From contig CACAHI010000010.1 of the NCBI GenBank assembly GCA_902532225.1, positions 1-32,414 of the forward strand: DNA of 32,414 nucleotides. The letters run 5' to 3'. Under the pieces are notes generated by a model. The model was not told the DNA's origin. It did not search any database and saw only the letters and a program-made list of their open reading frames with translations. A program made the position numbers and the translations under genes. This DNA comes from an uncultured Pelagibacteraceae bacterium. Lineage in GTDB: Bacteria > Pseudomonadota > Alphaproteobacteria > Pelagibacterales > Pelagibacteraceae. How positions within the stretch are numbered: position 1 is the first letter of the stretch; every line of letters begins with the position of its first letter. Positions 16,815 to 24,719 of the stretch are shown here, piece by piece.

Positions 16815-17282
16815 ATGAAATTTAAGAGTTTTAAGCAAATATTATTTGCTGTGGTTTTTTCAATTATTACTATAGGTGTATTAACTTTTTTAACTTATAA
16901 AACTGAGTTTGGAGTTTTTTTAATCGCATCTTTTGGTTCTACTATGGTTTTGCTATTTGGTTATCCCGAAAGTCCTTTTGCACAACCAAAAAATATTTTT
17001 TTTGGACATTTTGTAACAGCTACTGTTGGGGTTGTATTTGTAAATTTTGTTCCTCTTCCTTTGTATTTATCAATACCCTTAGCTGTTGGTATTGCTGTTG
17101 GATTAATGATTTTACTTAATGTGACCCACCCTCCAGCTGGAGGTAATCCGGTTATAGTTTTAATGGGATCTGCGTCTTATAATTATCTTTTAAACCCCAT
17201 AATATTTGGTTGTATTATACTAATACTGTTTGGGGTAATTTTAAATAGATTCATAGCAAAGAAAAAATATCCTTTAGCATAA
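16815..17282 (+). CDS. HPP family integral membrane protein
   Basis: A 155-residue protein with four predicted transmembrane helices and the family-defining motif in 'NVTHPPAGGNPVIVLMGS' at about residues 99-116. A second conserved stretch is 'FLIASFGSTMVLLFGYPESP' near residues 34-53. HPP proteins in cyanobacteria and plastids have been linked to nitrite transport; whether this one does so is unknown. It begins 1 bp after the scaffold gene, so the pair is cotranscribed. A 16-bp perfect palindrome follows its stop codon by 1 bp. Confidence 0.88.
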   Translation: MKFKSFKQILFAVVFSIITIGVLTFLTYKTEFGVFLIASFGSTMVLLFGYPESPFAQPKNIFFGHFVTATVGVVFVNFVPLPLYLSIPLAVGIAVGLMILLNVTHPPAGGNPVIVLMGSASYNYLLNPIIFGCIILILFGVILNRFIAKKKYPLA

Positions 17283-17283
17283 T

Positions 17284-17299
17284 ATGTTTGATCAAACAT
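17284..17299. promoter_or_regulatory. 16-bp perfect palindrome, operator-like
   Basis: ATGTTTGATCAAACAT is its own reverse complement. It starts 1 bp after the HPP stop codon and covers the possible -35 box of the formate dehydrogenase gene. As a hairpin it would have only a 6-bp, mostly AT stem and no following T tract, so an operator bound by a dimeric regulator is more likely than a terminator. Confidence 0.45.
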
Positions 17300-17317
17300 C
17301 TGTTTCTATGCTACAAT
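17288..17317 (+). promoter_or_regulatory. Possible formate dehydrogenase promoter
   Basis: TTGATC (17288-17293) and TACAAT (17312-17317) are separated by 18 bp. The mRNA leader would be about 45 nt and would include the AGGAG ribosome-binding site. The -35 box lies within the 16-bp palindrome, so a protein bound there would be expected to block transcription. Confidence 0.4.
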
Positions 17318-17353
17318 TTTATAAAATTAATATTATTTTAAACAAATGAAATG

Positions 17354-17360
17354 CTAGGAG
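17354..17360 (+). promoter_or_regulatory. Strong Shine-Dalgarno for formate dehydrogenase
   Basis: TAGGAGA lies about 7 bp before the ATG at 17368. Most genes in this window have no recognisable Shine-Dalgarno sequence, so this suggests high expression of the enzyme and fixes its start. Confidence 0.7.
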
Positions 17361-17367
17361 ATAAAAA

Positions 17368-18567
17368 ATGAAAGTACTTTGTATATTATACGATGATCCT
17401 AAGGGAGGGATGCCAAAATCATATCCCTTATCGAGTCTTCCAAAATTAGAAAAATATCCTGATGGGATGACATTACCTACACCGAAAGGAAGAGACTATA
17501 CACCTGGTCAACTCTTAGGATGTGTTTCTGGTGAGTTGGGTTTAAGAAAATTTTTGGAAAGCAATGGACATGAATTAATAGTAACAAATAGTAAAGATGG
17601 GGACGGATGTGAAGCAGACAAACACATTGTTGATGCTGATATTGTAATTTCACAACCTTTTTTTCCATATTATTTAACTAAAGAGAGAATTGCTAAGGCA
17701 AAAAATCTTAAGATGGCAATAACAGCGGGTATTGGTTCAGACCATGTAGACTTGCAAGCTGCTATGGATAATAAAATTGATGTGGTTGAAGTAACTTTTT
17801 GTAATTCTAGATCAGTGGCTGAGCACATAGTAATGATGATTGTCTCAATGGTAAGAGATTACCATAACCAACATAGAATTGTTAATGAAGGTGGATGGAA
17901 CATAGCGGATGCGGTTCAAAGGTCTTATGATGTTGAAGGTATGCATATAGGAACAGTTGCTGCAGGTCGTATTGGTTTAGATGCGCTAAGAAAAATGAAG
18001 CCATTTGATGTTCATTTACATTACTTTGACAGACACAAGCTCCCTGATAGCGTCGAAAAAGAATTAAATTTAACATTCCACGAGTCAGTAGAATCTATGG
18101 TTAAAGTTTGTGATGTTGTAACAATTAATTGTCCTCTTCACCCTGAAACTGAAAATTTGTTTGACGATGCAATGATAAGTAAAATGAAAAAAGGTGCTTA
18201 TATTGTTAATACTGCAAGAGGGAAAATTTGTAATAAAGATGCAATTGCAAAAGCTTTAAAAAGTGGTCAATTAAGTGGATATGCTGGGGATGTATGGTTT
18301 CCTCAACCAGCACCAAATGATCACGTATGGAGAAGTATGCCAAATCACGGTATGACTCCACACACATCTGGAACGTCCTTAACTGCTCAAGCAAGATATG
18401 CTGATGGTGTAAGAGAAATTCTAGAATGCTTTTTTGACGGTAAAGAAATTAGAAATCAGTACCTAATTGTAAAAGATGGGCAATTAGCAGGTATGGGAGC
18501 TCATTCATACAGTAAGGGATCAGCAACAAGTGGTTCTGAAGAAGCTGCTAAGTATAAAAAAGCTTAA
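17368..18567 (+). CDS. fdh: NAD-dependent formate dehydrogenase
   Basis: Oxidises formate to CO2 with reduction of NAD+, without molybdenum; it belongs to the D-2-hydroxyacid dehydrogenase superfamily. The 399-residue sequence matches methylotroph (Pseudomonas sp. 101-type) enzymes throughout. Examples are AGIGSDHVDLQAAMDNK, the NAD-binding TVAAGRIG near residues 194-201, and the C-terminal 'GAHSYSKGSATSGSEEAAKY'. Catalytic Arg284 (in NTARGKI) and His332 (in TPHTSGT) fall at the same numbers as in that enzyme. The product is cytoplasmic NADH plus CO2, the end of one-carbon oxidation. It has its own likely promoter and a clear AGGAG site, and a strong hairpin lies 11 bp after its stop. Confidence 0.97.
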   Translation: MKVLCILYDDPKGGMPKSYPLSSLPKLEKYPDGMTLPTPKGRDYTPGQLLGCVSGELGLRKFLESNGHELIVTNSKDGDGCEADKHIVDADIVISQPFFPYYLTKERIAKAKNLKMAITAGIGSDHVDLQAAMDNKIDVVEVTFCNSRSVAEHIVMMIVSMVRDYHNQHRIVNEGGWNIADAVQRSYDVEGMHIGTVAAGRIGLDALRKMKPFDVHLHYFDRHKLPDSVEKELNLTFHESVESMVKVCDVVTINCPLHPETENLFDDAMISKMKKGAYIVNTARGKICNKDAIAKALKSGQLSGYAGDVWFPQPAPNDHVWRSMPNHGMTPHTSGTSLTAQARYADGVREILECFFDGKEIRNQYLIVKDGQLAGMGAHSYSKGSATSGSEEAAKYKKA

Positions 18568-18577
18568 TAAATTTAAA

Positions 18578-18608
18578 TAAGTTAGCTACAATGAAGGTAG
18601 CTAACTTA
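18578..18608. terminator. Bidirectional hairpin between convergent genes
   Basis: A perfect 12-bp stem, 18578-18589 (TAAGTTAGCTAC) with 18597-18608, closes a 7-base loop. It lies between the ends of formate dehydrogenase (plus strand) and the flavoprotein (minus strand). The T tract is poor on the plus side and moderate on the minus side (TTATTTAAATTTATT), so it may terminate both or act mainly to protect mRNA 3' ends. Confidence 0.65.
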
Positions 18609-18641
18609 CTTAATGATATTTTAGTATTTTATATAAAAAGA

Positions 18642-19745
18642 CTATAAAACATAAGGCTCTGGTCTAGCATTGCTTTTAAGAACTCTTTCTACAGCAAAAA
18701 CACTGATATCTATTGACTGATAAGATCCAGTTGTAATTAATTCTGTTAAGGCTCTTCCAATTCCTGGAGCTTGCATTAAACCTCTGCCAGTAAATCCAGA
18801 GGCCATGTAAACATTATCATACTTAGGGTGTTTTCCTACAACAGCATTATTATCCAACTTGTTACAATCATAATATCCTGCCCAACCTCCAGTTAACTTT
18901 AATTCTTCAAAAGCTGGAATTCTTTTTGCAAGTGCTGGCCAAACTAATTCATCAAAATCATTCCATGCAGGTTCAAGATCTTTTGCATCAAATACAGATA
19001 TCGGTGAACCAGCAAGATATTCTTTGCCTTCTGGTCTCCAATAGACTCCAGTAGTTAAATCTCCAGTTAAAGGCATTTCTGGAATATGTTTTGGGCACTT
19101 AACTCTAAAAACTGTATGCTTTTGTGGCACCACAGGGATATCATTAAGTAGTTCTTTAGTCCAACATCCAGCAGCTGAGACTATTATTTTTGCTTTAATT
19201 TCAGAAATACTTTTAACTTCACCTTTTATAAATTCAGCACCTAATTCTATTGCTTTACTCTTTAAAGCACCATGAAACATGAAAGGATCAATCCATCCTT
19301 CGCTCTTATTGTCAGTATATGTTGCTGTTTCTATTCCTGCATTATTAATATACGGAAAAATATTTGATAATTCAGATCCTTTAATATTTTTAGTTCCAGC
19401 ATCACAAGCTCTATGATTTTCTAAAGCTCTGTATTGTTCTTCGGCATGTTCGGGTCCAAACATTAGTAAATATCCGTTTGGTACTATGCTTGCTGTGGGG
19501 TTGGGATTTTTTTCAGTTTTTAAGATTTCTGGTATTTGAGAAATAAATTCTCTTGCAAATTTACCTAGAAGAATGTTTTCTTTTTGATAAAATTGTCTTC
19601 TAAATCCTCCTAAAGATAATGGAAATGATGCTTTTTTATAAGTAGGATCTCTTTCTATAACTTTAACTTTTCTGCCCTCTTTCGATAAAAAATAAGCTGT
19701 TGCAGCTCCTATTATTCCACCGCCAACTATTACTATATCATCCAT
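18642..19745 (-). CDS. FAD-dependent oxidoreductase, DAO family (FOXRED1/sarcosine-oxidase-like)
   Basis: I take the start at 19745, giving 367 residues beginning MDDIVIVGGGIIGAATAYFL, because the Rossmann FAD motif (GGGIIG, residues 8-13) then sits in its usual place; an earlier start at 19799 would overlap tspO. The DAO fold is complete, with a mid-protein VSAAGCWTKEL and the C-terminal FAD-binding 'VYMASGFTGRGLMQAPGIG'. The ending RPEPYVL resembles FOXRED1-like proteins. Enzymes of this family oxidise sarcosine, dimethylglycine, other secondary amines or D-amino acids. The substrate here is unknown, though an N-methylated amine would suit the nearby one-carbon genes. It starts 2 bp after the tspO stop and is surely cotranscribed with it. 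Confidence 0.88.
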   Translation of the reverse strand: MDDIVIVGGGIIGAATAYFLSKEGRKVKVIERDPTYKKASFPLSLGGFRRQFYQKENILLGKFAREFISQIPEILKTEKNPNPTASIVPNGYLLMFGPEHAEEQYRALENHRACDAGTKNIKGSELSNIFPYINNAGIETATYTDNKSEGWIDPFMFHGALKSKAIELGAEFIKGEVKSISEIKAKIIVSAAGCWTKELLNDIPVVPQKHTVFRVKCPKHIPEMPLTGDLTTGVYWRPEGKEYLAGSPISVFDAKDLEPAWNDFDELVWPALAKRIPAFEELKLTGGWAGYYDCNKLDNNAVVGKHPKYDNVYMASGFTGRGLMQAPGIGRALTELITTGSYQSIDISVFAVERVLKSNARPEPYVL

Positions 19746-19747
19746 AT

Positions 19748-20215
19748 TTAGTTCAAAATTAATAAGCTTGAATTTAGAATTAGTGCATAAGCACACCAAA
19801 GTAAATAAGGAATCATCAAAATAAAACTTAAATTGCTAATTTTTTTAAATCTCATCATTAAAAACATAATAAACAAAATGATAATTATAAGATTGATTAG
19901 TGCTAGAAAAATATTGTGAAATACGAAAAATATAATACTCCAAGTTGTATTAAAACATAAGTGTATTAGGTAGTAAAAAACTAAATTTACATCTTTGTAA
20001 TTTTTATGCCATGCAGACCAAATTGCTATAGTCATAAATAAATACAAGGCAGTCCAAACAGGAGCAAACAACCAGTCCGGAGGATTAAAACTCGCTTTAG
20101 TTAATGTTGAATACCATGGTTCCTTGTACGTTATTGTCGCTATACTACCAATAAAAGATGCTGAATACGTGATTAATGCAAAAATAAAAAAAGATAAAAA
20201 TTTATTTTTTAACAT
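19748..20215 (-). CDS. tspO: TspO/MBR family tryptophan-rich sensory protein
   Basis: A 155-residue, five-helix membrane protein. The signature 'SFNPPDWLFAPVWTALYLFM' (about residues 42-61) matches TspO's PPxWxFxPVWTxLY. The later FNTTWSIIFF and the 'PYLLWCAYALILN' near the end are also typical. TspO binds tetrapyrroles and in Rhodobacter modulates photosynthesis and stress gene expression. Here it precedes a DAO-family flavoprotein by 2 bp and is divergent to an SDR gene with only 23 bp between the start codons. A direct link to the flavoprotein's role is not known. Confidence 0.93.
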   Translation of the reverse strand: MLKNKFLSFFIFALITYSASFIGSIATITYKEPWYSTLTKASFNPPDWLFAPVWTALYLFMTIAIWSAWHKNYKDVNLVFYYLIHLCFNTTWSIIFFVFHNIFLALINLIIIILFIMFLMMRFKKISNLSFILMIPYLLWCAYALILNSSLLILN

Positions 20216-20238
20216 AATAATATATATATCATTTGATC

Positions 20239-20997
20239 ATGGTAGATAAAGTAATTTGGATAACGGGCGCAAGTAGCGGCATAGGTAAAGCTTTAGCAAT
20301 TAAATTTGCAAAAGAAGGTTGGAAGGTTGCAATTTCTGCTAGAAGAGAAAATTTATTAAATGAAATTGCTAAAACTTATAATGATATTTTCCCTTATCCA
20401 CTTGATGTAACTGATAGTAAGAAATGTGAATTAGTGTTTAACAGCATTAAAGAAAAATTTAAAAATGTTGATATATCAGTTTTTAGTACAGGAATACATG
20501 ATCCAAAATCTGAAAAATCACTAGACTTAAATAAAGTAAGACAAATAATGGAAGTAAATTTTTTTGGTACGATAAATTCTGTTAACGCCGTGTATAAATA
20601 TTATAAAGAAAGAAAATCCGGACAAATTTCAATTGTATCATCCGTTGCTGGCTATAGAGGATTGCCCGCTGGTGGAGCATATTGTGCTTCTAAATCGGCC
20701 TTAACAAGCTTTACTGAAAGTCTAAATTTTGACATGAAAAGAAAAAATGTGAGAGTATCTCTTATAAGTCCTGGTTTTATTAAAACCCCAATGACTGATC
20801 AGAATGATTTTCCAATGCCAATGATAAAAACTCCAGAATTTGCGGCTGAAGAAATTTATAACGGATTAGTAAAAAAAAATGCTTTCGAAATTCATTTTCC
20901 AAAAAGCTTTACTTTTATAATGAAAATATTGCAAATACTCCCAAATTGGGCCTATTTTAAATTAGTAGAAAAAGGAATGAACAAAATAAAGTATTAA
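20239..20997 (+). CDS. Short-chain dehydrogenase/reductase (SDR)
   Basis: A 252-residue classical SDR using NAD(P)H. It has the cofactor motif TGASSGIG (residues 8-15), the catalytic serine in SIVSSVAGYRG, and YCASK with the catalytic Tyr and Lys near residues 152-156. The usual NNAG segment reads FSTGIH instead. I choose ATG 20239 rather than TTG 20233 because the fold starts immediately after it. The substrate is unknown. It converges with the lipid-modification genes ending at 21001, 3 bp away. SDR genes accompany that gene set in Rhodobacter, so a shared function is possible although it is on the opposite strand. Confidence 0.9.
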   Translation: MVDKVIWITGASSGIGKALAIKFAKEGWKVAISARRENLLNEIAKTYNDIFPYPLDVTDSKKCELVFNSIKEKFKNVDISVFSTGIHDPKSEKSLDLNKVRQIMEVNFFGTINSVNAVYKYYKERKSGQISIVSSVAGYRGLPAGGAYCASKSALTSFTESLNFDMKRKNVRVSLISPGFIKTPMTDQNDFPMPMIKTPEFAAEEIYNGLVKKNAFEIHFPKSFTFIMKILQILPNWAYFKLVEKGMNKIKY

Positions 20998-21000
20998 TAA

Positions 21001-21537
21001 TTATTCTTTTACAAAAAATACTGTAAGTTCTGCAACTTTAAATCCAAATTTACTCATAGTTGCTCTATTAATTGCAATTTTTTCATCTTGTTTAAATATC
21101 CAATCATCAAAAGTAATTTTAATTTCTTTACCTTTTACAGGTACCAATAAAACATACTCAAATTTGAATGCTGGACCATAAGAATATCCTTTAGCTGTGC
21201 CAACAACATCTCCTGCTGTTCCGTCATAGTGATGTTCATCAATTTTATTAATTTTCCATTGTCGATTTTGAATCTCGCCATTATTCCATACAAATTTTTC
21301 ATCAAGAATTAATTGCTTACCATCCCATTTACCATTTAAATCAGCTGAAAATTGTCTGGTAACTTTTCCTGATCTGTTTTGTAAAATTCCCCAAGCTTTT
21401 ACATTTCCTGATAAATATTCTTCAATAATTAGCCGCGGTTTTTTGTCTTTAAAGTCAATTGGTTTCATATCATTTACTGAGCAACTAGTTAACAAAATTA
21501 AAGTAACTAATGCAAATATAAATTTTATTCTTTTCAT
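21001..21537 (-). CDS. DUF3833 lipoprotein
   Basis: A 178-residue protein with a lipoprotein signal: a basic start, a hydrophobic core and the lipobox LLTSC with the lipid-attachment Cys at residue 19. The mature part is beta-rich and carries conserved DUF3833 features such as 'GNVKAWGILQNRSGKVTRQF' (about residues 44-63) and the DDWIF motif near residue 142. It may be a lipocalin-like envelope protein, but no activity is established. It overlaps the methyltransferase gene by 4 bp and is the last gene of the run that starts at gcvT. Confidence 0.88.
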   Translation of the reverse strand: MKRIKFIFALVTLILLTSCSVNDMKPIDFKDKKPRLIIEEYLSGNVKAWGILQNRSGKVTRQFSADLNGKWDGKQLILDEKFVWNNGEIQNRQWKINKIDEHHYDGTAGDVVGTAKGYSYGPAFKFEYVLLVPVKGKEIKITFDDWIFKQDEKIAINRATMSKFGFKVAELTVFFVKE

Positions 21538-22709
21538 TTATTACACATCGAAAATTGTATTAAATCTATATTTTTAGATTTAAATCCCGCTTCGCAGTAT
21601 GAAAGATAAAATTCCCACATTTTTTTAAATGTTGCATCAAAACCTTGATTTTTAATTAAATCCCACTTTTTATTAAATTCATTTCTCCAAATTATCAATG
21701 TTTCAGAGTAATGATTGGCATAAGAATTATATTCATTAAATCTTAATCCGTTTGAATCAGCGTAATTAAATAAACTTTTTTTTGAAGGTAAAAAGCCACC
21801 AGGAAAAATGTATTTTTGAATAAAATCCTGTTTAGTTTTATATCTATCAAACAAACTATCATCTATTGTAATAGCCTGAATACCTACCCTGCCATTTGTA
21901 GAAAGGTTATTTTTGATCGTTTTGAAGTAGCTTTCCAAATATTTTTGTCCTACAGCTTCTATCATCTCTATTGATGCAATTGAATTGTATTTCCCTTTTA
22001 AATCTCTATAATCTTTTATTTCAATATTTATTTTCTCATTAAGTCCTGCTTTATGAATTCTTTCTTTTGCATACTCAAATTGCTTTTGAGATATTGTAAT
22101 ACAGTCTAATTTAACATTATAATTTTTACCCAAATATTCTGCAAAACCTCCCCACCCACAACCTATTTCTAAAACTTTACTATTTTCTTTTGGTTTTAAA
22201 AGATTAATTAATTTTTGATATTTATTATTTTGAGCTTCATGTAGATTTTGCTTATCACTATCAAATATTGCGCTAGAGTAAGTTAAAGTTTTGTCTAGCC
22301 ATAAAGAAAAAAAGTCATTGCCTAAATCATAATGCTTAGAAATATTTTTTTTGCTTCTTTTTTTTGTATTTTTCAAAAAATTATTTTTGATAAAATTAAT
22401 AAATGGAAAATCTAATAAACCTGAAAATCTGTGTATCAATTTTATATTTCTTGCTGTAATCTCAATTAAATCAGGTAAATTATTAGTCTCAAAATCTCCA
22501 CGCATATATGCCTCTGCCATACCAATGCTGCCTTTATTTACAACATCAAGTGTAAAACCTGGTTTATTAATCTTAATATTCACTTCTAAAATTTCATTTT
22601 CATTTCCAAAAGTATATTCTTCTCCATTAAAATTAGTTAAATAAATTCTGCCGTATTTAATATTTTTAAGAGCGCCAAAAACTATTTTGTCTGCAAAACT
22701 GCTTATCAT
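21534..22709 (-). CDS. Cyclopropane-fatty-acyl-phospholipid synthase family methyltransferase
   Basis: A 391-residue SAM-dependent methyltransferase of the CFA synthase family, acting on unsaturated acyl chains of membrane lipids. The SAM motif I is VLEIGCGWGGF (about residues 179-189), preceded by 'NISKHYDLGNDFFSLWLD' and followed by 'CITISQKQFEYAKER', all typical of CFA enzymes. Products in the family include cyclopropane fatty acids and, in Rhodobacter, 10-methyl fatty acids on the route to furan fatty acids. The grouping with DUF1365, a flavin oxidoreductase and DUF3833 favours the latter type, but this is inference. It overlaps its neighbours by 4 bp and 1 bp. Confidence 0.92.
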   Translation of the reverse strand: MISSFADKIVFGALKNIKYGRIYLTNFNGEEYTFGNENEILEVNIKINKPGFTLDVVNKGSIGMAEAYMRGDFETNNLPDLIEITARNIKLIHRFSGLLDFPFINFIKNNFLKNTKKRSKKNISKHYDLGNDFFSLWLDKTLTYSSAIFDSDKQNLHEAQNNKYQKLINLLKPKENSKVLEIGCGWGGFAEYLGKNYNVKLDCITISQKQFEYAKERIHKAGLNEKINIEIKDYRDLKGKYNSIASIEMIEAVGQKYLESYFKTIKNNLSTNGRVGIQAITIDDSLFDRYKTKQDFIQKYIFPGGFLPSKKSLFNYADSNGLRFNEYNSYANHYSETLIIWRNEFNKKWDLIKNQGFDATFKKMWEFYLSYCEAGFKSKNIDLIQFSMCNK

Positions 22710-23479
22710 TATCTGTTTTCGATAGTTATATTATTTTTTATATTTAACTTTTTTTTCACTAAGTTAATTCCTTTAACCCATAATCTTAATGCTTCAAAAT
22801 GTATCGCGGCAATGATTTTAAAAGTCATCAAAGGGTGTTTTAAATAGGAAAAAGCTAGGTTTTTGGCAGATAATTCGGACCTTACTCCATCTTGAGAAGC
22901 ATACAAAAGTTTCCCTTTGTGATCTCTTTGATCAATAATTACAGAAAATTTATTTCCTGGCTCTAAAACTCTAAAAAAATATTCTGAAGATAAATCCATA
23001 AAGGGCGATACATAAAATTTTTTTGTGCAGTTATTTTTAATTATCTTATTATTAGCATCAACTTTGAAAACATATGTGTGTTGCTCGCCAAATGTATTTT
23101 TTACCTCATAAAGAATTGCCGATAAGGAAGAGTTTCTCCTATAGACAAAAAAAATACTTAAAGGATTAAAAACATACCCTAAAATCCTTGGATAACATAA
23201 AATCTTTATTTTTATTTCGTTTGTGTCTATGCCTATAGAATTTAAATTTTTTTTAACCCAATATTGTAATGACGAACCGTCTCTATCACCATGGTCCTTA
23301 TCAAAAAAACTTATTAAATTAATTTTGTTATATGAAAAAAAAGGTATTTTTTTTTCTATCAGTTCTATTTCTGATAGGTCAATAAAAAGTGAAAATACTT
23401 TGTACTTAAAGGAATGTTCTTTTGGTTTAAATCTTTTGTGAATTACCTTTCCAGTATAAATAAAAGATTCTTTAATCAT
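22709..23479 (-). CDS. DUF1365 family protein
   Basis: A 256-residue protein with the DUF1365 layout: an N-terminal 'IYTGKVIHKRFKPKEHSFKY' (residues 6-25), a central ILCYPRILGYVFNPLSIFFV with YRR following (about residues 88-110), and 'KKFYVSPFMDLSSEYFFRV' near residue 155. The family is of unknown biochemistry but is nearly always encoded with a CFA-type methyltransferase and a flavin amine oxidase, as here. It overlaps the flavoprotein gene by 8 bp and the methyltransferase by 1 bp. Confidence 0.92.
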   Translation of the reverse strand: MIKESFIYTGKVIHKRFKPKEHSFKYKVFSLFIDLSEIELIEKKIPFFSYNKINLISFFDKDHGDRDGSSLQYWVKKNLNSIGIDTNEIKIKILCYPRILGYVFNPLSIFFVYRRNSSLSAILYEVKNTFGEQHTYVFKVDANNKIIKNNCTKKFYVSPFMDLSSEYFFRVLEPGNKFSVIIDQRDHKGKLLYASQDGVRSELSAKNLAFSYLKHPLMTFKIIAAIHFEALRLWVKGINLVKKKLNIKNNITIENR

Positions 23480-24713
23480 CTATATGTTTAACCATTTCTA
23501 AAGATGATTTGATTCCATCTTCATGAAAACCGTAACCAAAATAACTGCCACAAAAAAGTATACTTTTTTTATTTTGTATTAGATTTAGTTTTTTCTGATT
23601 AACTAAAGTTTCTTGATTAAAATATGGGTGTGTAAAATTGACTTTTCTAATTATTTTACTTTCGTCTATTTTAAAAAAAGGATTTAAAGTTAAAAAAATA
23701 TTTTTTTTTATGTTTAAATTTTGAAGAAGATTTAACCAATATGTAACTGAATTATTTTTAACATCTTTTTGATCTATCTTTGAATTCCATGATGACCATG
23801 CTTTTTTATTTTTTGGCATTGATATTTCATCAGTGTGAATCACTGCAAGATTTTTTTTATAGTGAAAATTTGAAAGAATTTCACTTTCTTCCTTTAGCGG
23901 ATTTTCAATTATAGAAAGTGCATCATCTGCATGGACTGCTAGAACTATTTTTTCATAGTCAAAAAATTCGCTTTGATCTCCATAATAAACTTTTACACTA
24001 TTTAATTCTCTTTTTACTTTGTTGATTTTATAATTTTTATAATATTCTCCACTAATTTTACTTAAAATTTTATTAACATATGTTCTGCTTCTATTTTTAA
24101 CAGTATACCATTGCGGTCTATCCTTTAGTTTAAATAGTCCATGATTTTGAAAAAAATTCAAAAAAAACTTTAATGGCATTGTACTGGACTCTTGTGGTGG
24201 CATTGACCAAATTGCTGAAACCATGGGAATTAAATGATAGTTAATAAAAAATTTTGAAAGATTTTGTTTTTTTAAATAATTTCCTAATGTCTCTTTACCA
24301 TCTAAATTCTTTAAATTTGAACTTTTTTTATAAAATTTTAAAATATCAAAAAACATTTTTAAAAATTTAATGTTAAACAAATTATTTTTATTTGCAAAAA
24401 TTCCATTTAGTCCATTTCCACAATATTCAATGCTTGTATCATGAACTGAAACTGAAAAACTCATATTGCTTTTCTCTATATCAATTTTATTTTCTTTAAA
24501 AAAATTGATTAAATTTGGATAAGTCTCATGATTAAATACAATAAACCCTATATCTACAGATATTTTTTTATTTTTTTCATATTCAACATCAACGGTATAT
24601 GAATGTCCTCCAAAATGATCATCTTTTTCAAATAAATCTACTTTATGTTTTTTGGATAAAAAATAAGCTGCACTTAAACCAGAAATCCCTGATCCGATTA
24701 CGGCAATTTTCAT
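23472..24713 (-). CDS. FAD-dependent amine-oxidase-type oxidoreductase of the lipid cluster
   Basis: A 413-residue protein with an N-terminal dinucleotide motif, GSGISGLSAAYFL (about residues 7-19), followed by the GGHSYTVDV segment typical of NAD(P)-binding Rossmann amine-oxidase-like proteins. A C-terminal FAD-contact segment near LFCGSYFGYGFHEDG (about residues 386-400) is seen. Homologues beside DUF1365 and CFA genes are thought to desaturate or oxidise fatty acyl chains. Its ATG lies 6 bp after the gcvP stop with no room for a separate terminator or intergenic promoter, so it is probably carried on the gcv transcript unless a promoter lies within gcvP. Confidence 0.88.
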   Translation of the reverse strand: MKIAVIGSGISGLSAAYFLSKKHKVDLFEKDDHFGGHSYTVDVEYEKNKKISVDIGFIVFNHETYPNLINFFKENKIDIEKSNMSFSVSVHDTSIEYCGNGLNGIFANKNNLFNIKFLKMFFDILKFYKKSSNLKNLDGKETLGNYLKKQNLSKFFINYHLIPMVSAIWSMPPQESSTMPLKFFLNFFQNHGLFKLKDRPQWYTVKNRSRTYVNKILSKISGEYYKNYKINKVKRELNSVKVYYGDQSEFFDYEKIVLAVHADDALSIIENPLKEESEILSNFHYKKNLAVIHTDEISMPKNKKAWSSWNSKIDQKDVKNNSVTYWLNLLQNLNIKKNIFLTLNPFFKIDESKIIRKVNFTHPYFNQETLVNQKKLNLIQNKKSILFCGSYFGYGFHEDGIKSSLEMVKHIDD

Positions 24714-24719
24714 TAATAG

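Noticed and set aside
17477..18394. Three minus-strand frames of 62 to 64 codons within formate dehydrogenase
   Set aside because: They are antisense to a gene with near-complete family similarity and have no features of their own.
15068..18567. Idea that moeA serves the nearby formate dehydrogenase
   Set aside because: This formate dehydrogenase is the metal-free NAD-dependent type, so it does not need the molybdenum cofactor.
19746..19799. A longer start for the DAO-family flavoprotein at 19799
   Set aside because: It would overlap the end of tspO and place 18 unrelated residues before the FAD motif; ATG 19745 fits the family.
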